From Dichetophora obliterata (lineage: Eukaryota; Arthropoda; Insecta; Diptera; Sciomyzidae): DNA of 64,000 bases. The notes below the pieces were generated by a model. It ran no database searches and was not told the DNA's origin. It worked only from the letters and a program-made list of their open reading frames with translations. Position numbers and translations under genes: made by a program. The stretch is taken from positions 215,760,896 through 215,824,895 of the forward strand of contig OY986438.1 of NCBI GenBank assembly GCA_963920525.1. Reading direction: 5' to 3'. This document shows positions 33,480-44,050 of the stretch, piece by piece. Position 1 is the first letter of the stretch. Each line of letters starts with the position of its first letter.

Positions 33480-34288
33480 AATTAGTAGACGTGAAAATGG
33501 TTGAAATCGGTTAAAACCTAGGGGTACCTCCCTTGGACCTATATTAATTTTTTACTTGGTTTTGAATTTAAATTATTCATGTTAAGTATTTTTTTTAAAA
33601 AAAAGTTTATTTGTAGGACAAAGTAGGAAAACTTATTTGCAGTTCCTATTTATATAGAATTTATTAAGAAAAAACAACTGCGAAAAAGACAACAAAATTT
33701 GTCAGTTACTAAAATTTTTCATTTGATAGTATCATATATAAAAATCACTGAAATATGTATCACATTTTATATTTTTTCAGATTTATTAATTCTATTTACA
33801 TACCCAAATATTTTCTATAAAAAAAATTTAGTTGGCTCAGTTTAATCAAAACACAAATTTTTGACAATTATTTGCTTAAGAGAACCCAAAAGCTTGATTT
33901 AATTATTAAAGGTTATTCGTATTTTTTGACGTATGCTTAATTTTTATTAACAAATATATTTTGGCAATCTGTCAATAGTGTTTTGTGCTGTTGGGAAAAA
34001 AGGTAGGTTTCAGCGTTTATTTGTGTAGTTTTCTAGTGTAGTATTTTTCAATGATTTGTTAATTTTTCTTCATTGTTAAAGTCTTCAGAAATACAATATC
34101 CCTACAGACTACTTAAATACAGACTACTTTACTATTATAAAAAATAAAAATTTAACAAAAAGTAACCATTCATTATTATTAGAGATAAAAAATTATATGC
34201 GAAAGAAGGTATTAATCAAATTCTTAAATGAAAGTTTCGAAAAAGAAAAATCAAAGTTATTTTCATAAGAATATTCATTATACAAAGA
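33480..34288. other. AT-rich intergenic DNA
   Basis: No gene or repeat recognised. Confidence 0.4.
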
Positions 34289-34296
34289 CAAGGCAC

Positions 34297-34557
34297 CAAT
34301 CGCGTCGGAAGCGAATTTCATCTGGGGGGGCAGTACAAATGGGGGGGGCAGTACAAATGGTGGTGCAAAAAAAGTTCACCAAAATTTCTTCACATGAAAC
34401 ATGAAGAAAAGAGAAAGAAGAGGAAAATATATAATACAAAAATATTATCGTTGTAAAAAAACTGATATTTTGAATAACTTTTCCTTTTAAATTGTTTATC
34501 TAGCTAAAAAAGTGGGGGGGCAACTGCCCACCTTGCCCCCCGCTTCCGACGCCAATG
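34297..34557. mobile_element. hAT-like MITE with G-runs
   Basis: The 8-bp duplication CAAGGCAC lies at 34289-34296 and 34558-34565, the length typical of hAT elements. The ends are CAATCGCGTCGGAAGCG and the complement of CATTGGCGTCGGAAGCG. Runs of seven or eight Gs and Cs sit just inside both ends. The 261-bp element is non-coding. Confidence 0.8.
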
Positions 34558-34565
34558 CAAGGCAC

Positions 34566-35813
34566 GAGTAATAGGCTCATTAAGTGCATAAAGAGTTTAG
34601 TTTGAGAAAGAAATAACGCGTAATGCCGTAACATTCTAGCAATACTATTCAAATTAACAAATTGTAATAACTAGTCACAATCGGTTTGACCTGATATAAA
34701 ATCGTGAATAAATGGTAACGTCATAATCTTTCTTCTAGTTTCGGGATTTTTTAAGCCCAATAGTAAAATTCGCGGATCATAGGAAAGCAAAGATTCTTCA
34801 AAGTTAAAGTACAAAGCGCAAAACGTGAAAATGATTTTTGAATCTTTTCCAATCGAGCGCAATGGATTACATAGAATGGACTTCATATAAAAGAAGCATA
34901 CTCTAACCTTGACCTTACAAAGGAATTATGAAGACAAATCAGAGTATAAATATCAGAAAAATCTAACTATTTCTACACAACAAATGCAAGCAAGGAATAT
35001 AATTTTAGAACAACATAATTTATATGATCAAAAAAGTAAACTTGGAGTTAAAAAGAACTCCAAGGTTCTTAATTGAATTAACCTATTGTAAGGAATTATC
35101 AGAGAGGGAATGCAAAAAAACTTATAACATTTTTACACTTGCCAACCCAGTAGTGCGCGGCATCATTGACGAACTTTTCGTGATGATTACTTGAAGGAAG
35201 TTTCTGCATGAGCTGCTGGACCAAAAAAAAAATTCATACAAAATATAATGCAAAGCAGCGGTTGTCAGCGGCTAACTTTTTCCACTCTATTACAACAACT
35301 TGAAGATATTCATGATTGTTGCAATTCGCCGAATCGTTCAGAGGCTAAACTGCAACAATACAGCGTTTTCACTTCTTCAACGTTTCGGTAAAACATTCCT
35401 TTACGAATTTTATTACACGTTTCCATTTTAATTCCTTGACGCATTTTCTTTATATTTATGTCTACTTTTCGTAACCGAAACTTCCTCAATATTTCGATAT
35501 TGGGTTCGTGCATGATAAATTCCGATGTTTCTGCATTGCGTCTTGCACGAATTTGGAACATTTATATAAAATTTTCGTCAATGAAATGTATGGCCAAATC
35601 AGCATGTTTTGTCAAGGATCAAGAAATATCGTACATGATTCATTTGAGATTTCTTCAAGACTGGAACTACTGGGAAGTTAATAAGAAAAAAAAACTATGT
35701 TGGTGTTGCGTCGCAAATGTATGCTATGATTTAAGTGTATGCTTGAAATTAAGAAAGTTTCTTTGCAAATTTAAAATAAAAAGTTATTTTTGTCATTGCT
35801 CAAAACCTAATTA
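34566..35813. other. Intergenic DNA with one exon-like segment
   Basis: Mostly AT-rich. On the minus strand, 35147-35222 follows a pyrimidine-rich TTTTTTGGTCCAG and reads without stops as QLMQKLPSSNHHEKFVNDA and AHYWVG, with GC content above the surroundings. It could be a small host exon. I do not recognise the protein, and no partner exon was found. Confidence 0.3.
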
Positions 35814-36061
35814 GTAAATCATTTTATTATGTTGATTTTATATGATTTAAATACAAATTCTAAATGTTTGATAGTTTAAATCATACTTGATTTTAAATAC
35901 AAATTCTAGTTGTTTGATAGTTTGACTATCAAGACTAGAATTTGTATTTAAAATCAAGTATGATTTAAGCTAGTAAACATTTAGAATTTGTGCTTAAATC
36001 ATATAAAATCAACATAATAAATAACAAGGTCATTTAGAAAAATCCGTAAATCATTTTATTA
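35814..36061. repeat. Palindrome flanked by 16-bp direct repeats
   Basis: The core is a long palindrome from TATGTTGATTTTATATGATT to AATCATATAAAATCAACATA, with its centre at GATAGTTTGACTATC near 35920. GTAAATCATTTTATTA occurs on both sides (35814-35829 and 36046-36061). The arms are AT-rich and repeated inverted around 25398-25774. Confidence 0.75.
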
Positions 36062-36698
36062 ATTAAACGTGCAATTTAGAAGAAAGTGAGTTTAGACAAA
36101 AAAAAAAAATCAAAAAGAAATACTATTTTGTGTTGCAAAATAATTTCAATTAAAATTGTTAACAGAAGGTTGCTATGCCTGTAACGTGTGTTATTTGTCG
36201 CAAAACATGAATTGGTGAAAATATCAGAAAATATGCTATTCCATTAGAACAAACTATCTGCCAGCGCACTATAGGAAATTTTTCCGATTTTGTGGCCAAA
36301 AGTCGAAATCAGATAGTATCAGCTTGAAACTTAGTATAGAGGGTTTTCAGGGTTGTTGATTTTTAATTTATTATCAAAAACTGAAAATTCAAACCGGAGC
36401 CAAAATAGTGACCAAATTTATTTTTATTGAATTATTTACTTACCGAGTAATTACCCAAACAGATTACATATTTATCTTAAACTAAGTAAAAACTACATCA
36501 TTAAAGTGATTTATTTACTATATACAAACTTATAAACTATGGAATTTATACATTCATACTTGAGAAAATTGAAGAATTGCTAAAAGTAGTTTCCTAAACA
36601 AAACACGATCGGTGCTAAAATCTAATTGATTCGCTACCAAATTGCAATTGGAAATGCACCTAGACATATGTTCGTTAAGGCCATAATTTGTTCTATTA
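36062..36698. other. AT-rich intergenic DNA
   Basis: No feature recognised. Confidence 0.4.
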
Positions 36699-36891
36699 TC
36701 TATATATATAAAAGAAAGTGTCCGAATGCGATGTAATCCCATAACTCGAGATCGGCCGAACCGATTTTGATGATTTATACTTTGTTGGAAAGGTATTTTT
36801 TCAGTTCGGGTTTAAAAAAAAAAAAAAGAAAAAAAAAATCGAAAAAAGTGTAAAAAAATCAAAATTTCAAAATGTTTTATTTTTATCAAGG

Positions 36892-37027
36892 GCCTTCTAT
36901 GCGATTCTCATACTCGCAAGGCACCTGCCATTGTTTGGAATTTACAAAGGACAGCAAATTGCCTTCTATGCGATTCTCATACTCGCAAGGCACCTGCCAT
37001 TGTTTGGAATTTACAAAGGACAGCAAA
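36892..37027 (+). repeat. 69-bp tandem duplication in Helitron C
   Basis: Two adjacent copies of a 69-bp unit containing TATGCGATTCTCATACTCGC and CACCTGCCATTGTTTGGAAT. The unit is a multiple of three and stays open in one frame (SMRFSYSQGTCHCLEFTKDS twice). Flanking A-rich sequence (36776-36888 and 37125-37220) is also duplicated. No known domain. Confidence 0.75.
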
Positions 37028-37491
37028 GCTAGCTTATATAAGGAGAAGGCAAATACTCTGATTATGGACATCACAGTGCAAGCATTAAAATAAAAGCGTT
37101 AAAATAAATAAAAGAAAGTGTTGGAAAGGTATTTTTTCAGTTCGGGTTTTAAAAAAAAAAAAGAAAAAAAAAATCGAAAAAAGAAAAAAAAAATCAAAAT
37201 TTCAAAATGTTTTATTTTTATTGTATAAGTATTTCATTTGCTGTTATTAGTTAATCTCACACACAACATACTCTCTGCTTTGATACAAGTCGTTTATTTG
37301 AAATTTTTGTTGTCTCTTTTGCCTGAGGTGGTTTTCTTTTTGTTTTGTTTTCTACAAATATTGTGCCGTCATAAAGTTAAATGTAAGAATTAAATATTAT
37401 TAATGCAATAAAATAAAGAATTGTTGCAAGAAAATAAAGAAACTTAGAGGAACTTTGTTTTTGTTGTGTTGTCTACAAATATTATCTGTTA

Positions 37492-38150
37492 TCGATGGAC
37501 CTCAATGTACACATGCAGTTTCATTGATTACATTTTATGAGCGTTGATCAAGGGGGAGTGGCACCTCCCATACAACGAAAATTTGTGATATCGAATAGCT
37601 TTGTAGTTCAAGGTCGCACAGCGTCGGAACTCAGTATTCGACCAAAATTTACGCTTGCAGATTTACTGATAAAATTTTTTAGAGTTTGTCGGGGGGGGCG
37701 TGACACCTCCAATTTAACCCAAATTTGCGATATCGAATAGATTTGGAGTTATAGGTAACTCAGCCTCAAAATTCAGTATTCGACCTCAATGTACTCATGC
37801 AGTTTCATTGCTAAAATTTTATGGGCGTAGGGAAAAGGAGAGTGGCACCTCCCATACAATCAAAATTTGTGCTATCGAATAGTTTTGGAGTTATATGTCG
37901 CACAGTTTTGGAATTCGGTATTCGACCTCCATGTAGACATCCAGTTTAATTGATTACATTCTATTAGCGGTGATGAAGAGAGAGTGGCACTTCCTATACA
38001 ACCCAAATTTGTTATATCGAATAGCTTTGTGGATATAGGTCGCACAGTCTCAGAATTCAGTATTTGACCACAATTTAGACATGCTGTTTAACTGATAACA
38101 TTTTATAGGCGTTTGAATAGGGAGAGTGGCAGCAACGCGCCGGGTTTCAG
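37492..38150 (+). repeat. Tandem repeats of about 140 bp in Helitron C
   Basis: About five units, each with GTGGCACCTCCCATACAA, ATCGAATAGCTTTG and CAGTATTCGACC landmarks. The same array appears at 44570-45890. Confidence 0.8.
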
Positions 38151-38154
38151 CTAG

Positions 38155-39689
38155 TATTTAGTATAGAAAAGCTTTGCATCCCTAAGGTTGCGAGGCGGAA
38201 TATTGAATGGAATAAGCAGTAGTAATTCAGGAGAGTTTATATTGCCATCAGTTATGTCTTTAATGAAGTGTATGTCCGCTTGAACTCTATTGTTTTATAA
38301 GCTTTAAAAACCGAGCAACCGGCAACGTACCCAGTGCTCATAAAAAGAAAAAAAACAGAATGATGAATGAATCATAAATTAGCCAGTGGGTCAACGTGAG
38401 CGGCCACTTCAGTTTGAAAATAATATTAATAAAAGACAAGATCATATTGCAGTGTGCACATGTGGGTCAACATGTGAGGAAAGGTGTGGAAATAAAATTT
38501 CATAAGAATAGTTCGATGGAGTAGGGCATCTGATGAAATTATTGTTTTCATAATTGTTATTTCTTAAATCTTGAGATAAAAATATGAAATATATCAGAGT
38601 AAGTAAGAAGCACTGAGAATTGGAACTATATCATTTGAAAGTATTGTGATTGGCTACAAGAATATACTGAAATGAATGTTTGGAAAGTGACTGGAAAGTG
38701 GGTGTGTTTTTAGAAGTAAGAGTTTATTGTAATTTTGTTATATAAGCTGAACATTTTTGATTAATGAAGCAGAGTCGAGATAGCCAAGTGGGGAGCCCAA
38801 GCTGAGCAATAAAAATTTGATAAGTATACTGTTTTAATTTATCAGCGTGGCTCGCTTTAAAGTCAACAAGTAGGATTCTTGTTAGGTAGATCCCAGTACA
38901 TAGGACGATCTCCTGTCAACAAAAGATCTGATGGCTTATCCTGCAACACCATACCCAACATTGGCAATCTAACATCATAACAATCTACGTAGGGCAAATC
39001 TCGCAAAACTTTTTTCTATTCGGTGTTTTGGAGTTTCGTAGAACGGGTTCCACACAATACAAATTGCCAAAAAGTCATCATATTTTTATGAAACTAGCTA
39101 TAAGTTGTTTTTAGGGTTGAAGACACCTTATCTGTTTTTATCTGAAACGTTTAAAGGAACCAAAATTAATTTTAATATTTATGTGCCCAATTTATTTTTC
39201 AGTTCAATCGTTGTATCGTTGTATGTCATATTTCTGCTACATAAATTAACAAATATTTATACAACATAATTTGTTAGTATTATTTATATGTTTATTAAAA
39301 TAAACAAAACAATTTATATCTATTTTAGTATTTTTAATACTTATATATTTATTAAATGAATTTTCATTGGAGTTAGTTAATTTACATAGTTTAGTAAGTA
39401 ATTAATACACTAAGAAATTGGACATTAAAAGTACTAGAACAAAATTAATTGTAGTCAATTTAGTACCAAATAGTATGATATTTAGGCAACCGTGTGCAAT
39501 TTTCACTCCAATGACATTGCTCTTATGATAATATTCTGCTCTCATTTTCAAATAAGTATATCAATTGGAGAAAACGTAAAAAATACGGATAACCTTTAAA
39601 TAATTAAATCATGCCCAAAACGATTTTAACAAAACATGATATTTTTTTTTTTAAGATAACTCAACTTTGAAGTGTTACAGCGTAGCCAA
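38155..39689. other. Intergenic DNA
   Basis: No gene supported. Mixed-complexity sequence at 38700-39020 might be low-copy host DNA; the rest is AT-rich. Confidence 0.4.
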
Positions 39690-39960
39690 AACTGAGGCTT
39701 TCTCCCAGCTGCATTGGCAGCTCTTGAACTGCCTTTAGCTGCTGTTCAGACCAAATTTGGCAATTCAGTTTGTTGATGTACCCACTGATCCAAAAATGAG
39801 CTTCTTCGCTGAGGGCAATTTTTCACAGAAACACATTTCTCACAGAACACGTATTTTGATAATAAAATTCAATGATTTTTAAGCGCTGTTCGTTTGTTAA
39901 ACTATTTATGGTGAAATGACAAACCTTACTGAGCATTTCTGGCTTTGCTACATGTTACGA
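39690..39960 (-). pseudogene. mariner-like transposase fragment
   Basis: The minus strand contains EEAHFWISGYINKLNCQIWS, matching the SDEAHFWLNGYVNKQNCRIW segment of the element at 112-1351. The part at 39860-39900 (complement) resembles the N-terminal HTH start of the same family. It is a rearranged relic without TIRs. Confidence 0.65.
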
Positions 39961-40299
39961 ATCACGCGTGAAGTTTCAACAAATGTACACTGAAAAACCA
40001 ACAGCAAAAATAACCCTTTACAAAAAATTTCATTTTTATGTTAATTTTACATCATCAGTATAAGTGAAAGAAATGTTTTTTTAGCATATATTCTTTATAT
40101 ATAAAGATTATATATATCAAGATCGGTTTAAAAAAAAGTGAAAATCGAGCCACACCATTGCTTGATCGTCTGGAAAAAAGAAAAAAAAAATTCATTCGAA
40201 ATAGACTCTTGAATGCATATATTTTTCGACTACGGCGAAGCAAAAGGAGCGGTATATGTGTTTGACCTGTATGTTTGTTCATCTGTTCCACTCTCACTT

Positions 40300-41235
40300 C
40301 TAAGCTATTTATCATAATTTGAAAAATGAGATATCGTTGGAAGCGATTTAATCGTTTGCTGGTTATAGGGTATATGACGTCACATTAAATTTAATAAAGC
40401 GACCTCTGGAGGAAATTATGAAGAAAAAAACTTTTGAGTGACGTAAACAAATGAAGTGACGTTAGAAGCGTTTTGATCGTCCGCGAAGAAAAGTTAGGTA
40501 TGTGACGTCACATAAAGTTTAATATGGCGCCCTCTAGAGAACAAAAAGTCAACTAAATCCCTAACTTCTAAACTTCTAATCATAATTGGACAAATGAGGT
40601 ATCGTTGGAATCATTTTGATCGTCTGCTGGCTAAAGGTCATGTTAAGTAAATTCAATTTAATTTCCCTCTTGAGGACATAAAGTCAACTAAACCCTTAAC
40701 TTCTAAGCTACTTATCATATTTTGACAAATGAGATATCGTTGGAAACGTTTTGATCGTCCACTAGTTATATGTTATGTGACATCACACACAATTTAATAT
40801 AGCGCCCTCTAGAGGACATAAAGTCAACTAAACCACTTACTTCTAAACTACTTATCATATTTTGACAAATGAGGTATCGTTGGAAGCGTTTTCTTCGTCC
40901 GCTAGTTAAAAGCTATGTGACGAAACATTCAATTTAATATAGCGCCCTCTAGAGAAGAGAAAGTCAACTAAACCCCTAACTTTCGAACTACTTATCATAA
41001 TTTGACAAATGAGGTATCATTGGAAGCGTTTTGATCGTCCGCTGGCTATAAGCCATGTGACGTCACATTAAATTGAATATGGTGTTCTATAGAGAACAGA
41101 AAGTGAACTAAACCTCTATCTTCTAAGCTACTTATCATAATTTGACAAATTAGGTATCGTTGGAAGCGTTTCCTCGTCTGCTGATTATAGGCTTTGTGAT
41201 GTCATATTTAATTGAATGTGGTGGTGACATAATAA
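40300..41235 (+). repeat. 140-bp tandem repeat array, about seven units
   Basis: The landmark GACAAATGAGGTATCGTTGG recurs near 40589, 40724, 40864, 41004 and 41144 (spacing 135-140), with two more diverged units near 40321 and 40446. Each unit also holds TTTGATCGTCCGCTGG, GTGACGTCACA, TATAGCGCCCTCTAGAG and AAGTCAACTAAACCCCTAAC. No coding capacity. It differs from the Helitron arrays in sequence. Confidence 0.88.
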
Positions 41236-41852
41236 ACATCTTTGTTTATAATTTGATCATCAAACATTTGATTACTTGCAAGGTATATTAACCCAGGTAT
41301 TATAAGACGCTACTGCACTGCCGGATTTTGAAACAATGTAATGTCAGCCTACACAAACAAATAAGGGGATTTTTTTTAAGTTAAGCTTAATTTTTTCTAA
41401 AATATTTTTTCCTTAGTTTGCAGTTTTTTTATTGTTTTAAATATTGAATTTTTCTTATTGTTGTGCTTGATGTGTCAAAAGTGCGAAATGTTGAAATTCG
41501 CATATTTGCAACTGCATTTTGCATCAACCCTTACTTAATTGAAAAAAATATTTTAAATAATGAACCTACGAATTGCCATAGAGTTAATAAAATTTTTTAT
41601 TTGCAAATATTGTCTTCCAAACAATTCCAAAATCTTGAAAATAAATGTAAATTAGTTGTATTATTAAAAAATAAAATGCCCCTTTTTTTGTTTTTAGTAC
41701 AGAAGCAACATTGGTTATTGGCATTTCCTCTGCTTGACATTATATTCCCATGACTTACAGTTTATTTATAGTACCAGGATTAATATAACTTGATTACTTG
41801 TTATTACTTTCGATTATATAAAAATTATATACCCAAAATAGTTTTAATAAAA

Positions 41853-41985
41853 ATAAGTTAAAATAACTAAAACCCGACTACTTAAAAGCACGCTCTAAAA
41901 AGTATGCAACAAGAAAATATTCTCACCTGAAATTTTTATTTGCAAACTATTCAATATTTTTTGTCTATTAAATAAAAAACTTACT
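41853..41985 (+). repeat. Left arm of a 4-kb-spaced inverted repeat
   Basis: ACCCGACTACTTAAAAGCAC through GAAAATATTCTCACCTGAAA and CAATATTTTTTGTCTATTAA matches the complement of 45982-46110 at roughly 90%. Confidence 0.8.
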
Positions 41986-42708
41986 CAATTAATTTTTTAT
42001 TCTTCATAATTCTAATTTATATTGATGTTCAGAAGATATCCGTGGTTGTATGCCACCTACCCTAACAAAACAATACATTCTAACAGTGTAGTAAGCGATC
42101 ATAACCCTGCAGTTAATGGCACTAGTACAAAACTGGTGATTTCACTAGCCCCTTGGTAGATAGTACCATTTCCAATTCAATCTACCTTCTTTGTATTCAA
42201 CTGGCGAATTTTACACGAGCATGTCATAGGAAGGGGTCAATTGCTACCTTTTACACACCCATTCCCTAGTTATTTCACAAGTCATGAAGAGCTAGCTTTT
42301 TCGCTAGTTGATATTGACACAAAAAAAAAAAAAAAACAAAGCAGAGTGACTGATTTTCATTATTCAATATATTTATACCTTTTCATAACGATATTTTATT
42401 TATGTTGCTCAACGAAACTGAAAAGTTTTATATGTCATGTTTTCTCGAATAAGTCACTTCGAAGTATGAGCTCGTCAGAATAAATTTTTTGAGTCAGTCA
42501 AGACGTTAAAAAGATAAACAAGAAACAATCGAGATGGCAGTTGATTGAACTGACCCTTTTATGCATTACCTTGGGTCAAAAAAGTAGCTAGTGCGTATAG
42601 AACTATTGAAGTAGCTATCGTGAATGGGCCAATTGATACTTTTGATACTGGCGAGAAGCTTTAGAGTAAAGTGCATTCATTATACATCTAGAGGGCGACA
42701 TAAGACAA
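41986..42708. other. Intergenic DNA inside the inverted repeat
   Basis: Moderately complex sequence without a supported gene. The frame at 42241-42483 has a poly-lysine run from an A17 tract and no motif. Confidence 0.4.
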
Positions 42709-43420
42709 TCTATATATATAAAAATAAAACGGTCCATCTATGAAATGCCATCACGGGCGAACGGCTGAACCGATTAGGCTGATTTTTTTTTTATTCAATT
42801 CGAAATTTTTAGTAGATGGTTTATATAGAAAAAAAAACTTAATTCGACAAAGGGGCGTGGTACCTCCCATACAAATCGCAGATTAAAAATCCGATATTTC
42901 TGCTCCTATTATAGGTATTTGAACAAAATTTGGTACATCTGTTTAATGTATGCGTTCCAAGCTTTACTCCAAATATGGGCGGGATTGGACAAAGGGGCGT
43001 GGTACCTCCCATACAAATTACAAATTCAAAATCCACTATTTCTCCTACTGTTGTTGGTATCGGAATACAATTTAATATGAAGGGTTTAGTGTATAGTTTC
43101 TAAGTTCAACTACAAATATGGACGCAATTGGACAAATGAACGTGGTACCTCCCATACAAATTACGAATTTAAAATCCATTATTTCTGCTCCTCTTATAGG
43201 TATTTGAACAAAATTTGGTACGTCAGTTTAATGTACGCGTTCTGAGCTTTACTGCAAATATGGGCGGGATTGGACAAAGGGGCCTGGTACCTCCCATACA
43301 AATTTAAAAATTAATTATTTATTAACCTGTTAACGATATTTTAACAATTTGGTGTGTCCGTTTGGTGTAAATATTCTAAGCTATACTTCAAATATTGGCG
43401 GGATTAGACAAAGGCAAGAA
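42709..43420 (+). mobile_element. Helitron-family copy with 142-bp tandem units
   Basis: TCTATATATATAAAAATAAA after host A (42708), then GCGAACGGCTGAACCGATTA, marks the 5' end of the same broad family as copies C and D. Four to five units follow with GGCGTGGTACCTCCCATACA at 42857, 42999, 43142 and 43284. A 3' CTAG end is not evident, so it is probably truncated. Confidence 0.65.
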
Positions 43421-43631
43421 ATAACATTAATTTAGCCACAGCTACAAAAGTAGCATAGACAACAACCTGCAGTCATGTGGCCATGCCGTCGTTAAAATAT
43501 TCACTTCCATATAAACACCTGATTACTATTTTTGACAGGTTGTGGCATGCTTAAATTTGTCAACCACGTTGCCTTTTTTTACTTCTCAATTTTTTTTCAT
43601 AGCCTAAGCTAAAACTTTAGGAAGTTCCTAA

Positions 43632-44050
43632 TCTATATAAATAAAAATCAAATGTCGTTCGTTGGTAATTGCATTAGTTGAGAACGGCTGAACCGATTTG
43701 GATAATTTTTTTTTTAAAATGTTCGTAATAGTCCAACTTAGGTTTTTACGGAAAGAAAAATTGACCACGCCCACTTTGCGCCCACTTTTTTGATTCATCT
43801 AAAATCGGAAAACGGCTGGACCGATTTGGATAATTTTTTTTTAATGTTCATAGTAATCCAATTTAAGTTTTGTCGGAAAGAAAAATTGACCACGCCCACT
43901 TTTGGGCCCACTTTTTTCAATTTATCTAAAATCGGAAAACGGCTGGACCGATTTGGATAATTTTTTTTTCAAATGTTCGTAGTAATCCAATTTAAGTGTT
44001 TTCTGAAAGAAAAATTGACCACGCCCACTTTTGCGCCCACTGTTTTGATA
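43632..44050 (+). mobile_element. Helitron-family 5' fragment with 126-bp tandem units
   Basis: It begins TCTATATAAATAAAAATC after A and continues with GAACGGCTGAACCGATTTGG. About three units carry AACGGCTGGACCGATTTGGA and TTGACCACGCCCACTTTTG (near 43685, 43811 and 43939). It ends where copy D begins, so copy D probably inserted into it. Confidence 0.65.

Larger units (their letters stand above)
36699..38154 (+). mobile_element. Helitron copy C (second family)
   Basis: It starts TCTATATATATAAAAG after host A (36698) and ends CGCCGGGTTTCAGCTAG before host T (38155), the TC..CTAG layout of Helitrons with A|T insertion. The start region contains CGGCCGAACCGATTTTGATG, a conserved-looking motif shared with other members here. 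It has no Rep/helicase gene. Its last 660 bp are nearly identical to copy D. Confidence 0.8.

Noticed and set aside
37537..37740. 67-codon frame nearly identical to one at 45280-45483
   Set aside because: Similarity comes from the shared tandem repeats of two Helitrons, not from a conserved protein.
38775..38820. tRNA A-box-like GAGATAGCCAAGTGGGGAGC
   Set aside because: No B box or cloverleaf follows at the right distance.
40300..41235. CRISPR-like array
   Set aside because: Regular spacing of about 140 bp reflects whole-unit tandem repeats in a eukaryotic genome; there are no short repeats with unique spacers.
42320..42340. Poly-lysine-encoding A-run in an 80-codon frame
   Set aside because: A simple A17 tract; the frame has no other support.
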